64,000 nucleotides of DNA from Brugia malayi (Eukaryota; Nematoda; Chromadorea; Rhabditida; Onchocercidae), in NCBI RefSeq assembly GCF_000002995.4, contig NW_025062477.1, positions 9,954,649 to 10,018,648 of the forward strand, given 5' to 3'. Made by a program: the position numbers and the translations under genes. Shown here in pieces: positions 13,001-23,591 of the stretch. Position 1 is the first letter of the stretch, and each line of letters begins with the position of its first letter. A model generated the notes under the pieces. It had not been told where the DNA came from. It ran no database searches and saw only the letters and a list, made by a program, of their open reading frames with translations.

Positions 13001-13337
13001 ATGCATCCCAACAGATACTCAAAAAAAAAAAAAAAGGTTGGTTGAATGCGGTGGCTAAATATATTTTCATTTGCACTACAAAAATCGAAAACCGTAGTGG
13101 AAAGTATGATAAATAAAATTCTGAACATGAAAAGCATCCGAATAAATCATAAGAGAATCAATTCTTCCATAATCTGAAAGATGCAGTAAATATAACTTGT
13201 GTACCAGAAAAATAAATTTTGGCGTTAAACAAGCACTAAAATAATAATAACTATATATAATGCTTATAGCCAACAAAAATTAAAGTGAGATGAAATTTAA
13301 CTTCCTTATTTTCTTATTTAATAAGAAATATTGTTCT
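10057..13337. other. no recognisable gene; AT-rich spacer
   Basis: Between the Ly6-like gene and the convergently oriented IP3 3-kinase gene I find no family-like coding segment. The region holds homopolymer T/A runs, a diverged direct duplication near 10.97 and 11.28 kb, and a short CA-rich patch near 12296-12316. A final short exon of the kinase could lie near 13130-13230 (acceptor TATTATTTTAG). Confidence 0.5.
10976..11317. repeat. diverged direct duplication
   Basis: The segment at about 10976-11012, with core GTCATTTTCAATTGATATT, recurs at about 11281-11317. The matching sequence extends upstream in diverged form (a T-rich run, then TGTTGTGATTCTAA versus TGTTGTAATAACTAA). Period about 305 bp. 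Seen directly. Confidence 0.65.
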
Positions 13338-15477
13338 TCATAAACAGAAAAATTTAAAAAAAAAATAAACAGAAGAAAATTTAAACACCTTGATAAGATT
13401 GTCTAGTCCTACAAAATATCCATCTTCATGATTACCGAAAATCCATTCTCGCCTGTGGTCTACTGAGTCTATTTCCATTGGAATCGATTTGGCAAAATCA
13501 ATCATCCATACATTAGCTAATGTTGCATCATACATTAATAGTAATGAACTACCAATAACCTGCAATAATACATCTCACAAAAAAGAAATTACTCGATATC
13601 GTAAATAAAATTCGGATACCCCCAATCATGGTACTGATCACGACTTTCATATCTTATTTTGAAAATATGTTTTCAAGTGCATAATGTAAAGTTAACAAAA
13701 GAAAATTTTCTTAAATACTTCATGAGTTCGGAAAAAAAGTGATTTTTGAACAGCTTCTCGTAATCTTTTCAGGCGTTGAAGAATATGATAACCCGCTGTT
13801 GATATGTGTTGTCCAAAAAACTCCACTAATGTTTTCCTGATATCTTCATGTGTTTTTATCTTCTTGAAACTTTTTTGCAAAACCCCACCTGGCATCTGAA
13901 AGATAATATATTCCTTAAAATAACCTTGCAAGTTGCAAGAAAAAAGTTTATTTTCCAGAAACTTGTGAGACATCTTATCCATACAATTTAAAAACTACAA
14001 TTAAAAACTAACTTTTGCAGCCTCAATCCTGTAACCTAATGTCGCAGTAGAACTTTTCTTTTCTCGAAACTGCATGTAACGCATTTTCGTTATAGCTTTA
14101 GTAGCATGTTCTTCCTCTGTAGGCTCATAAGGATCCAATGAAACCATTTTTTCATACAAATCATTTCGTACGATTTTACTGTTAAGCTCAGATTCCAGAA
14201 AAGTTCTGGAAAAATTTAATAATGCACCTTAAGGGATCATCTTATTCAAAAGACTCAAAAGTGCAAAATGAAAAAAGAATAATTGAATAAATATATTTAT
14301 AATGGTTCTCAACATTTTACCTGGTTCCCATCTTGATATCCATTATCGCTGGGTCATCAAATAGAGCTGTGAGATCTTCAATTTCGATAAAAGCTGCAAC
14401 ATCATATCATTTGTATAGTACACAACAAAATTTTGAAATCAGTAGTCATTTTGTAAGGATATTTGCTCTGTGTTATGAAACAACGAGTCAACTAATTGTA
14501 CACTATCAAATGTCCTCCACCAAAAAAAGCTTAAATCAAATAAACCACGAAACCATGTAACGAGAAAGCCGAAACATACGAGTAAGATTCGAAATTCAAT
14601 GAATAGTACGACCTCCCAAGCATTCGTTCTTGAATGCACAACATTTTTTTCTCCTAATGAAGACAGAAAAGCATAAACTTCCAAGAACTAACAATCATTT
14701 CCATATTCGACTTCTCTGTAATATCGAGGCACAAAAGCTTGCAATGCAGAATCGTTCATTAATGCACGATACGCATTACTTTCGTTGCAACCGCTGTACG
14801 ATCGTTTCTTCCATAGCGTTTTATCAGTTGCCGGAATTATTGTTCCTGCAAATTTGAGGGAAGTATTCCATAAATTGGAATAGAAGAGTAACAGAAGAAG
14901 ATCAGGTACCGGTAAGGTAATAGTCTGAAAGACAATACAGAGTACAGCGAGACACTACAGAATGCAATGGTACGGTAATCATCGCCCAAGGTATAAGATG
15001 GAAGGAGAGGAGCAGAGAAGAGGAATCGAACCTTCGTGTCCGGACAGCTGCACCCAATTGTTCAAGCGCTCCCTGAGCCAGCAATTCACCGGCAGTGCTG
15101 TTATTGCCATCGTATCCACCAACCCCTAAATTGAACTTTTCATCTCGAAGTTCAACCAACTAACCCTCCCCTCCCTACACCAACCACTTCATCTCCTCCT
15201 TCACCTTTCACCACCTACACTCACTCTCTTCAAATCGCAAACTGAATTCTTGCCACCTCATCCTTTCTATCTCTCTGTTACTACGCATTGCTCCACGGAA
15301 TTTGTTAATCTCCGCTTTCTCTTCACAAAATGCACTATTTCTTCTAAGTGAGTCAAAGCGAAAAGTGAATTCGTCGAGACTTTCTGAATTGAATGATAGA
15401 ATATTAAATATGGATAATGATGATGATGCATTTGTTTGTGGCTTGCATCTTTCGGTGGTCACTATGGTAGTGGTCAC
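13338..15477 (-). CDS. lfe-2: inositol-1,4,5-trisphosphate 3-kinase (5' end open)
   Basis: Phosphorylates Ins(1,4,5)P3 to InsP4, shaping calcium signals; the C. elegans member is LFE-2. Exons on the minus strand: ~15477-15215, 15072-15032, 14845-14693, 14393-14321, 14205-14013, 13895-13719, 13559-~13389, all frame-consistent. In order: a basic segment with [11 protein letters not shown], aligning with the calmodulin-binding helix of animal ITPKs; [27 protein letters not shown]; the inositol-kinase signature [61 protein letters not shown] (usually IDFGKT) and [15 protein letters not shown]. The catalytic region is about 265 residues, normal for the family. The 3' end is unresolved: it either reads through to a stop at 13338 or uses the AAG/GTGTTT donor at 13389. 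The first listed exon has no ATG (open from about 15526 with an upstream stop), so at least one more 5' exon is needed. Confidence 0.9.
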
Positions 15478-16050
15478 TACGGTCGAGAAAGAGTAGGTAG
15501 ATGTGCAAAGGAGACAGCAAACATTTTAGTATTTGAAATATTTTTAAGAGACTCCTAGCCTTATACATTCTTTTGGTTTTCAAGATATATCCATCTATGT
15601 ATAATGTATTCAGCTTTTAATATAACTATAATTTATAAATGATTAATAACTTATTTAAAACTCTTCAGTCGTAGAGATTTTTGTTGTAATGATCTCAACA
15701 ATTGAGGATACTTCATTTGTTACACCATAATGCAATCTTCAATTTTAATTCTTTGCAATTCACTACTGAAGACACGATCAAAAGAAATACTAAGTGAAAC
15801 AGATGATTTCTTGCTTCCTCCTAATTAAATATGCAGATGTGGGAAAAGTATGATAACTGATTGCTCTACGATAACAGGTAATTATTATTATTATTGTTAT
15901 TATTTTTACTATTATTAGTTAATTAATTATTACTATCAATTACTAGTGTCAGTTATTATTGTCGATTATTATTATAAATTGTGGTAAGTACTTAGTAAAA
16001 ATGAAAAAGCCATTATAGTATTAAATTTTTATCAAGAAAGCTTACCAAGG

Positions 16051-16120
16051 CGAATTTCTCAGTTGCACTGTTCCGCGGTTTCTTGATTGCGATAGCCATT
16101 TTATACCCATTTTTATTTAT
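16051..16120 (-). CDS. possible alternative 5' exon upstream of IP3 3-kinase
   Basis: On the minus strand two ATGs (16120-side and 11 bases later) open short frames, one starting MGIKWLSQSRN and one MAIAIKKPRNSATEKF. Both run into a strong donor, CCTTG/GTAAGC. The donor quality and position suggest a first coding exon for the kinase, but neither frame joins the 15477-15215 exon in phase at an acceptor I can identify. Speculative. Confidence 0.25.
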
Positions 16121-17015
16121 TTTTATCATCTAAACTATATAATGAGCTCTATGTTTTACAAGTTCTGAATTACTATAATCAATTAATTTATTCACTAAAG
16201 GTCGAATTTCACCCAGCAGTGGTTTAGGACTGGGACTAGTTCGAATAGGTTACTTTTGTATTGTGTATCTACTTTGGTTTCATTTCGGCATCATCACAGG
16301 TCTAAGGGAGAGCTAAAAGCATATCAGTTTTGAATGAGCACTGGAAAATTATTAAATTATCAGTTTTTTCTGGAAAAAAATTATCAGTTATCGGTCTGCG
16401 AGAAATTATCAAATATTTGTAATGCTGGTGGTATGATCCCTTTTCTTTTTCGTGCTTGGAACTATTAATTGGTTCTCTGATTCTATCCAGTTTTTGTAAA
16501 TGAATTAATTTATTATCAAAATAGTTATTTATGGTAGAGGCATAGTTTATAGTTTTCATCAGAAGTACTTCCAATATTTCTATATTCTTTTTTGTTTTGA
16601 AGCTTTTAACTGAAACAGAACGATTTTATTACCAGATAAAAGAATTATGATCAGAATTTCTAGCTAATGTCCTTGTTTCATGGATAAGCGCAAACTTTTT
16701 AATGCCTTTGTTCTTTTCCCTTTTTATTATTCTCATGAAAATCTGCTTTTATTACTTCTAGTCCTAGAAAAACATACAAATTACTTAATTCAAGATATTA
16801 GAATCTCGTTCTTCAGGTTTTGCCTCAGTTAGAAAGCCATGGAATATATTTTAATGCCCATATGATAATAATAACCCTGTAATTGCTCCATTTTAATTGC
16901 TGTTAATAAAAGTCACCGAAGTGGAGTTAATCCTTCCCTCACTGTTTAAATCGATGAAGTACTTTGAAATACAAATTATGGAAATGAATATTTGAATGAA
17001 TAAGAAGGATATAAC

Positions 17016-17643
17016 CTTATAATTGCTGCTAACGGAATCTGAGACCGTTCCGACAGTATTGTTATATCCATACACTTGAACTGGATTCGTGATATGACAA
17101 TCCTCCTTACCACTGCAGCTAAATGATCGGTCATCTCTATTCAGCCGTCTATTTAATAGAACGTAGCATGATTTTGTTTTGAGGTCATTCGAGAAACAAC
17201 AATTTGCCTGGATTTGAGTTTTTAAGTACTTCTTCCCTAGACTGTTTTTGCTTATTATCAATTTAAATTCGTTGTAATTTCAAAAATTCCTGATCAATGA
17301 AATAAAACATTAATTCACAAGGAATTTTCAAATTTGTCCCTGATGAAAAGGTGGAAATTATTCTACCAAATTTCTAACTGAATTGAAAGAAATGCCTAAA
17401 ATAACCTTTGTAATAGAATCGTGTGAGAGGTATAAATATGATACGTAATCAATGGAAGCATCATTATATCTCTTCATAACATAGTTTGCTGTCTTTTGTT
17501 TCTGTTGTTGCAATTCAAAATTTGAAGTCATTGAATCATTCAATAAATTGGTTGATGCCAAAGAATCTTTTGATATTTCTCTACATTTTGATTTCACTCT
17601 TCGAGTATTTCTAAAATGTTCATTCAAATGTTGTGAATTTGTT
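17016..17643 (-). CDS. two putative coding exons of unknown product
   Basis: Exon 17643-17406 follows a TTTCAG acceptor, runs 79 codons open (contains SKDSLASTNLLNDSMTSN and QQQKQKTANYVMKRYND) and ends ACAAAG/GTTATT. Exon 17207-17016 follows ATCCAG, runs 64 codons open (SCYVLLNRRLNRDDRSF, NPVQVYGYNNTVGT) and ends TATAAG/GTTATA. The two join in phase 0. I recognise no domain; the composition is polar and low complexity, like the variable N-terminal regions of ITPKs. They may be 5' exons of the kinase or a separate gene. Confidence 0.35.
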
Positions 17644-17686
17644 CTGAAACGGTATTCAATTTAAAACTCAAATCAATTGAAGCAAT

Positions 17687-17917
17687 TTAACATTCAAATA
17701 AAATTCTGAGATCAAATTCATCTACGATGACTGCTTTTTCACTAATAAGTGTCTTTCTAATACAACAGCTCTCTCTGAACTTTTTCTTCTTAGCAGAGGT
17801 GATGGTAGTAGGTTCATAGAAATCATCGAAACTTTGTTTATTCTGATACCATAGACATCGGAAAAGTTTCGAAGTACTGCCGTTTAGTTCGCCTGCCCGG
17901 CTCTGACCACTTCCCAT
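17687..17917 (-). CDS. putative first exon with N-myristoylation signal
   Basis: The frame begins MGSGQSRAGELNGSTSKLFR, which fits the N-myristoylation consensus (Gly2, Ser6). It continues for 76 codons with a basic patch (AKKKKFRESC) to a stop at 17687. The ATG is five bases after ATTTCAG, an acceptor-like site suitable for trans-splicing. A 48-bp stretch GTTAAATTGC...TTTCAG would link it to the exon at 17643 but creates a stop codon, so the connection fails as read. It could be a small stand-alone membrane-anchored protein or the N-terminus of a kinase isoform. Confidence 0.35.
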   Translation of the reverse strand: MGSGQSRAGELNGSTSKLFRCLWYQNKQSFDDFYEPTTITSAKKKKFRESCCIRKTLISEKAVIVDEFDLRILFEC

Positions 17918-17929
17918 TTAGTCTGAAAT

Positions 17930-19904
17930 AGTGATTCAGTTTGTAAAAACTACTAATTTATATCTTTCACACTACAGATAACATACAATTTTACCTAGGT
18001 AAAAATGAATTGTTGGAATGTTTTAAGATATCTTTGTATCAGTCAACGGTTTATGTTCATCTGCTTGGTCCTTAAATTCATATGACAGCTGCCGATTTCT
18101 TCAAGGTTTGAACTCACTAATCAAGCCTGATAGTTATTTTGAGCAGTAGACCAAGTGAGTGAAATGGTATCTTCTCTTCTGACTGAGATTCTGCAACTGT
18201 AATCACAATGTAAGTATTCCACTTTTCCAGACAGTTGTCATAGGCGCAACAAATAACTTTATTAATAATATTAAGGAGTATTTTTGTAAAAAAATAATAA
18301 TTCATACATTTGAATATATTGATTTCGCGAATATTAGCGGAAAGGAGTCAGAGAACGATTTTGGCTTAACAGATTAAAAAATATTAGTGTATTTTATGTT
18401 TGAGCAACTGTCATCATAGATATCAATTGATTTTCTGGTATTTGCGTTGTTTACACTTCTATATTAAATTTTCAACAGCATATAAAATATATTCGTAGCT
18501 GACATGAACTTCAATGATTTCTCGATTCGGCATTCCTCTCTTGCACCTCTCTTGCATCACTGTAGTTTCGTTGTACAGACTGTAACAGACAAAAAAGTAA
18601 TTTCTCATTTATTGAGACAGCTACAATTTTCAACAGTATGATTATCCATTTCCAGTGTGATATTCGGAAGTTTCTGTCCGGATCAGGAAACGAAGAATAG
18701 ATAGTGCCGCTGCTTTGCAATTTTGTATGTTCCTTTTCAAATTGCTCATCTACACAATTAATGACACCATCATTACATTCCGATCATTGCAACCACTTCA
18801 TAATTTCAAATTCAAGAGCTTGTGTGAATAATAAATAATAATACGAGTTCTACAGGAAGTTTGGGCCATCAACGCTGACTCTCTCTCAATTTACTGACTG
18901 CAAGTTAAAATGATCAAATTGAAAAAATATTTGTGAAAATAACTGTTATTGATGGGTAACATATTTGACTGACTATCCGCTTCTATTCAGTTCTACTTTG
19001 AAAAGCATTTTAAATTGAACATTGGAAGTTTGGTGGATTTATTTCCCTAAGGTCCGTCTTCTCTACTAACAAAAAAGTCTTTCATTTCTTTGTCTCAATT
19101 TCTTTTCATGCTTTCAAGGAGAAAGCTACGTTTGACCAGAGACTAATACATTTTAAAATGTCTTGATCTGATCTGATATAACTACAAAAGTTAACAATTC
19201 ACTCACACATACTATCCTGGAAGAAAAAGCATTTATTAAGGTTTCCATCAATGATTAGCGACTTGCTAACAAACTAATTACACAGAACTGAACTGACAAC
19301 TGATTAAGCATTTTGCATAATACTTCATTCAATTTCTGTATTGCATCCCTTATTCAAAATGCTTACTCTTAATTAAATAAATCATGCAAATTTGTTAAAG
19401 GAAGGAAACTAGGCTAAATGCATCATGACTGCTATTTTGGTTGAGCCCTAGCTAGTAATGAAGATTATACAGAAATAACCAAAAAATATTGACATTTTAA
19501 AGCAAGAAAGAAAAGAAAGTGAACTCGTTGAAAAATAAATATAACATTCTTTAAACAAATGAAAAATCATCAGCATTTTCGAAGCTGTCGTAAAACATGT
19601 ACAAATTCCTTATTACAACAGTATCACTTCACTGAAGTTCTTTTTGTTATAAAAGAAGCACTTATTTAATTTTCATTTTATTTGATGTCAACACATGGGC
19701 AGTTTGAAAAACTTTTAAGATTCTTTTACTATTGGCAATGTCAGAATAAATTAATTTATAACGATAACTGAGTGAGATCAACACTGACATTATTAATCTT
19801 ACAAATTCACACCATGTTCATCAACAGTTTAGGAGAATAATGATCATCTTCATAATCAGGTGTGCCTAAATATGTTTATTAATCATCTTTAATTCCTTGC
19901 TATA
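17930..19904. other. no confident gene
   Basis: Several 60-70 codon open stretches occur on the minus strand (18117-18305, 18511-18720), one containing GTIYSSFPDPDRNFRISHWK. None has clear splice partners or a recognisable family. The segment next to 19904 is presumably the 3' UTR and flank of GOPC. Confidence 0.4.
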
Positions 19905-21568
19905 TCATCGTTTTCGGACAGCGCCTCTTTCAGTAATCGAATTGTTGTTATCGCTGTGATGGGATGCAGATGACGAGCAACTACTTGTCGTTTGTTCCAA
20001 CGTGCTCGAACTCGCCAACTTCTGTTCACGATCCGTAAATGGTTCATATAAATTGAATCTGATTAAAAACATTTTTAAATACACGTAGAAAAAAGTAAAT
20101 ATGCACATTATTAAGAGGAGATGTATACACTGATTCCTCTGAGCAAATAGCAAATAAAAAAATAAAAATAATTACACGAAGCCACCCTGTGTTTCAACCA
20201 TTACATCACCATCATCATCACTATCCTGATCCGGAGCGACGTAGACTACTTTTAAATTTAGTTCTCCTTCCTGAAATTATGCCAACTATGGCAAAAACTG
20301 AAGAATAATCAAATAAAGAGCTAAATAACTCTTCAAAACAATATTTAATAACACTAAGTTGTAAGCGAAATTAATGATGCTCGGTGGTATTACTTTGTAC
20401 CAATGTAAGTGCTTAGCTAGTGGGAAACAACGAACTTATAACACTTATATAAGAGTGTGACGAATAGACTAAAATCAGTTTTTTGAAAGTATTTCTTACT
20501 ATTTAATCCATCTGAAATAACTCATCAGTAACTCTTGATCATTTCTGTTGAAAGTTAAAATTCATACAGTGCCAATGAAAGGCACATTACATGACACAGC
20601 ATTAACCTATAACTTGAGTTAATTCACCAGCTGAAATGTTCGTGATAAAAGAATTCCATACGAGCTTCAAGAAGGAAAAGTATGAACAGTAAAAGTTAAA
20701 GTAAAAGAGATATACACAAGCAATAACCTCAAACCTGTTCGGAAAGTATGTGAACAGCTTCATTGTGCTTCGCAGTACGTAAATCAATACCGTTAACGGA
20801 CAATATGGCATCACCAACAAACAAATTACCACATCGTTCAGCAGGTTGATTAGGATGAATCTCCGAAATCAGAATTGGCACGCCGTGTTCTTTTCCACCC
20901 TAAAACAAATCAATTCTTCTATCAAAATTCTTTAAAACCGATATGTGAAAGCTAGTTTTTTTAAAAAGATTTTTCAGAGTTTACAAAAACTCGCTTCTCA
21001 TCCCAACTGTTGGCATACAAATCTAAGAAAGTCTAGGAAAGTATTGCTGGCTTCAGATAATAACAAAAGTATGCATTTGAAACATATTTCTTAAATCTTA
21101 ATCTTTTATTATTTGTATTCCCCAGATAAAGTGCAAATAAGATAAAAGGTCCCCATGTGAATCCGGATAGAAAATCACCATTTAAAATAAGATGGAGTAC
21201 AAATAGCACCGTAATGGATATGCCGAGACCTTCGTGTGAGTCCTTGACAAGTTTAACACTTCGTATCTGCCCCACACCTTTCTGTTTCCGTAAGCTTTTA
21301 TAATCATGATGAGGTGGCGACGGCAAATGCTTCTGATGATTTCTTCGTCCTCTATAATAACTCATTCTGTTTTAAACTGTTGTTAATCAAATATATCAAT
21401 GCTGAGTTTTTCTGATCTGTAATTAACATACCTGCATGCTCGAATCACAGTTTTATGGCGATGAAGATGAATTTCAGCTTCCAGCTGGTTCCATAACCGA
21501 TCGTGTTCAGCACCACGCATATCTCTACCAAGTAACTGAATTTGCTGAATCCTGAAATCAATGAGAGA

Positions 21569-21610
<42 letters not shown>

Positions 21611-23591
21611 ATAGATCTGATTTCATCAAGAAATTATATATTCTTTCTTAAATGATGGCGCATATTTCCTCACTGATCGGCAAGTACTGATTTTGTTTAC
21701 CAAAAAAAAAAAAAAAGAAAAAAATTCCAAACTAAAAATATTTTTAAGAAAATGAAAATAATGACAGTTTTGTTCACCAGACTGTTTAATATATGAATTA
21801 TTGTCAAACCTTCCAGCAAGCTCTTTATCCAAATATTTGGCAGCAAGTCGAGCACCATAAACTTCATTTTGCATAGCCAGAATCATCTGACGATATTTCT
21901 TATTTTCTTTACGAAGAAGTTCCACTTCCGAACGAAGTTTTGCAGGAGGCCGGATTTCGGATCGAAAGGTTAGTATTTCTTGTTCCTAATTGGAAGTTGA
22001 ACAGCGAAAATTAAGAAGTTACTCATAGCATAATTTTATTTCATTGTGAGTTATTATATGAGTACTGACAAAGAAATTCTTAAATTACGAATCAGCACAT
22101 CAGTAGTATTGCTTACACTTTACTTTTTTTCAACAATTTAATGAATAGTGAAATTAAAATGAATAATTAAATGATCAGTATGTGATACTTTGGAATGATA
22201 AAAATATGAAATCAAAAACTTTCACCAACTTAAGTATATTGCTATTCACTATTGACTAGAACTTCATAGTGCCAACTAAGTTTTAAAGTCAATAAGAATG
22301 AATTTGTTAATTGTTTAGCCTCTCAAAAGCATTGATCAGCTAACTGTACCCTAACCGATTTCGAATGCTTTGACTACTTTATTGCTTTTGGTTGAACAAA
22401 CTGAGTTTCCTGTTCACTCACAATATACTTATTCGACTATTTTAAACGATTTTATTATTTTCTATTATCTGATTACCTATCACTGGACCTTTAAATTTTC
22501 GAAAGAACAAAAACTACAACTTGAAATATGTTATGAATAATGTTTGTTACACATACCAGCTTCTTCTTGATCATATCTGATTCATGTGGAGCAGTTTTGA
22601 AATGTACTTGACAATGTAAACTATGCACCTGAAGATTTTCAAAATTGATTTTATCAATGCAAAGAACAATTTTCACTTTTTCAACAGATGGCAAAGAATT
22701 ATGCTATTTGAGATTTTTCACTTAAAGTAGGACCTGAAGCATGAGTTGCTGAGATTCACGTTCAAGCTCGTAATGAGCAGATCGCGATAAGCATAAGTCA
22801 TTCCTAAGTTGTACCAATTCTGCCTGCAATATCAAGTTTGATGCCACTGGTTTAAGGAAAATATATATCACGTTTTAATACAGGAGCAAAAGAAGAAGCA
22901 AATAGAGGTTACTCCGATTTTACTCAATAGAAAAAGTTTTAATCTCAACTATAAAAATGAGAAACCTCTTGGCGTATATTGCACTGAAAAATCGTTTGCG
23001 CTTTATGGACAAGTTGAGCGAATGCACTACTGAGTGCAGTCATTTTATGACGGCTTTCAAACACTAAGTCCGCCTGGAATATCAAAAATTTTCTCACAAA
23101 AAATATTGTCAAAATTACTCGAAAATCATTTAGGATGCGACAACTGAAACTTCTTAAAAGGTATCGTTTCAATTCTATGGATTTGATCTGAAAATGTAAA
23201 ATGATTTGAATGTGATTTCAAATTTCAAATAAAAGGAGACAAAAACGTTTTACTTGAATATATTCATCGCATTAATATTATGTTGATTAGTTGTAGATTG
23301 AATATATCATATCATGAATTCAACAAGTAATGAATTTAGCAAATGAGGTATTTAAAGATTTTTTTATCAAAATCCAAAAGAAAAAGAGACCAATTGTTTA
23401 ACGAAATTGGCAGAAAAACAATTCGACTAAAAAAAAAAGCAGATAAGAAGAGAAAACTGAATTACTTGATCGGAATCAATTTCCCCAAGTAATAAATCCA
23501 AATCAACAAATGCTTTGTCGAAATCTTTCTCCAAAGCATCCAGCCAAATTAACATTGGACCAACAACTGACCGTTCATCCAATGTCGTCAT
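19905..23591 (-). CDS. GOPC: Golgi-associated PDZ and coiled-coil protein (GOPC/PIST/CAL)
   Basis: A trans-Golgi peripheral protein that binds Rab/ARF-like and SNARE partners through coiled coils and C-terminal tails of membrane cargo through its PDZ domain. Ten exons: 23591-23466, 23073-22966, 22823-22734, 22628-22557, 21985-21810, 21551-21432, 21366-21210, 20899-20735, 20270-20176, 20058-19905. All junctions keep frame, giving 420 residues (human about 460). The N-terminus [20 protein letters not shown] is the family signature. The coiled-coil region includes [18 protein letters not shown] and [17 protein letters not shown], then [19 protein letters not shown] and [15 protein letters not shown]. 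The PDZ domain (about residues 267-352) has the GLGISIT carboxylate-binding loop, [16 protein letters not shown] and [14 protein letters not shown]. An acidic QDSDDDGD and a Ser-rich tail end the protein. Start chosen at 23591 because TTGCAG lies one base before it; an in-frame ATG at 23603 is possible. Confidence 0.96.
21577..21609. repeat. poly-A homopolymer tract
   Basis: An uninterrupted run of about 33 A lies in the GOPC intron between the exons at 21810 and 21551. A second A-rich run lies near 21703-21724. On the coding strand these are T runs upstream of the acceptor. Tract length is prone to sequencing error. Confidence 0.9.

Noticed and set aside
15020..15034. GGTTCGATTCC on the minus strand, a perfect tRNA B-box match
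   Set aside because: It spans the donor site of an IP3 3-kinase exon (GAAG/GTTCGA), the flanking bases do not form a T stem, and no A box or acceptor stem is present.
15302..15496. Plus-strand ORF opposite the first listed IP3 3-kinase exon
   Set aside because: The minus strand encodes the calmodulin-binding-like segment that matches the ITPK family; the plus frame is its shadow.
17690..17691. 48-bp mini-intron joining the MGSGQS frame to the exon at 17643
   Set aside because: The splice sites look acceptable but the joined codon is a stop, so the junction cannot be coding as read.
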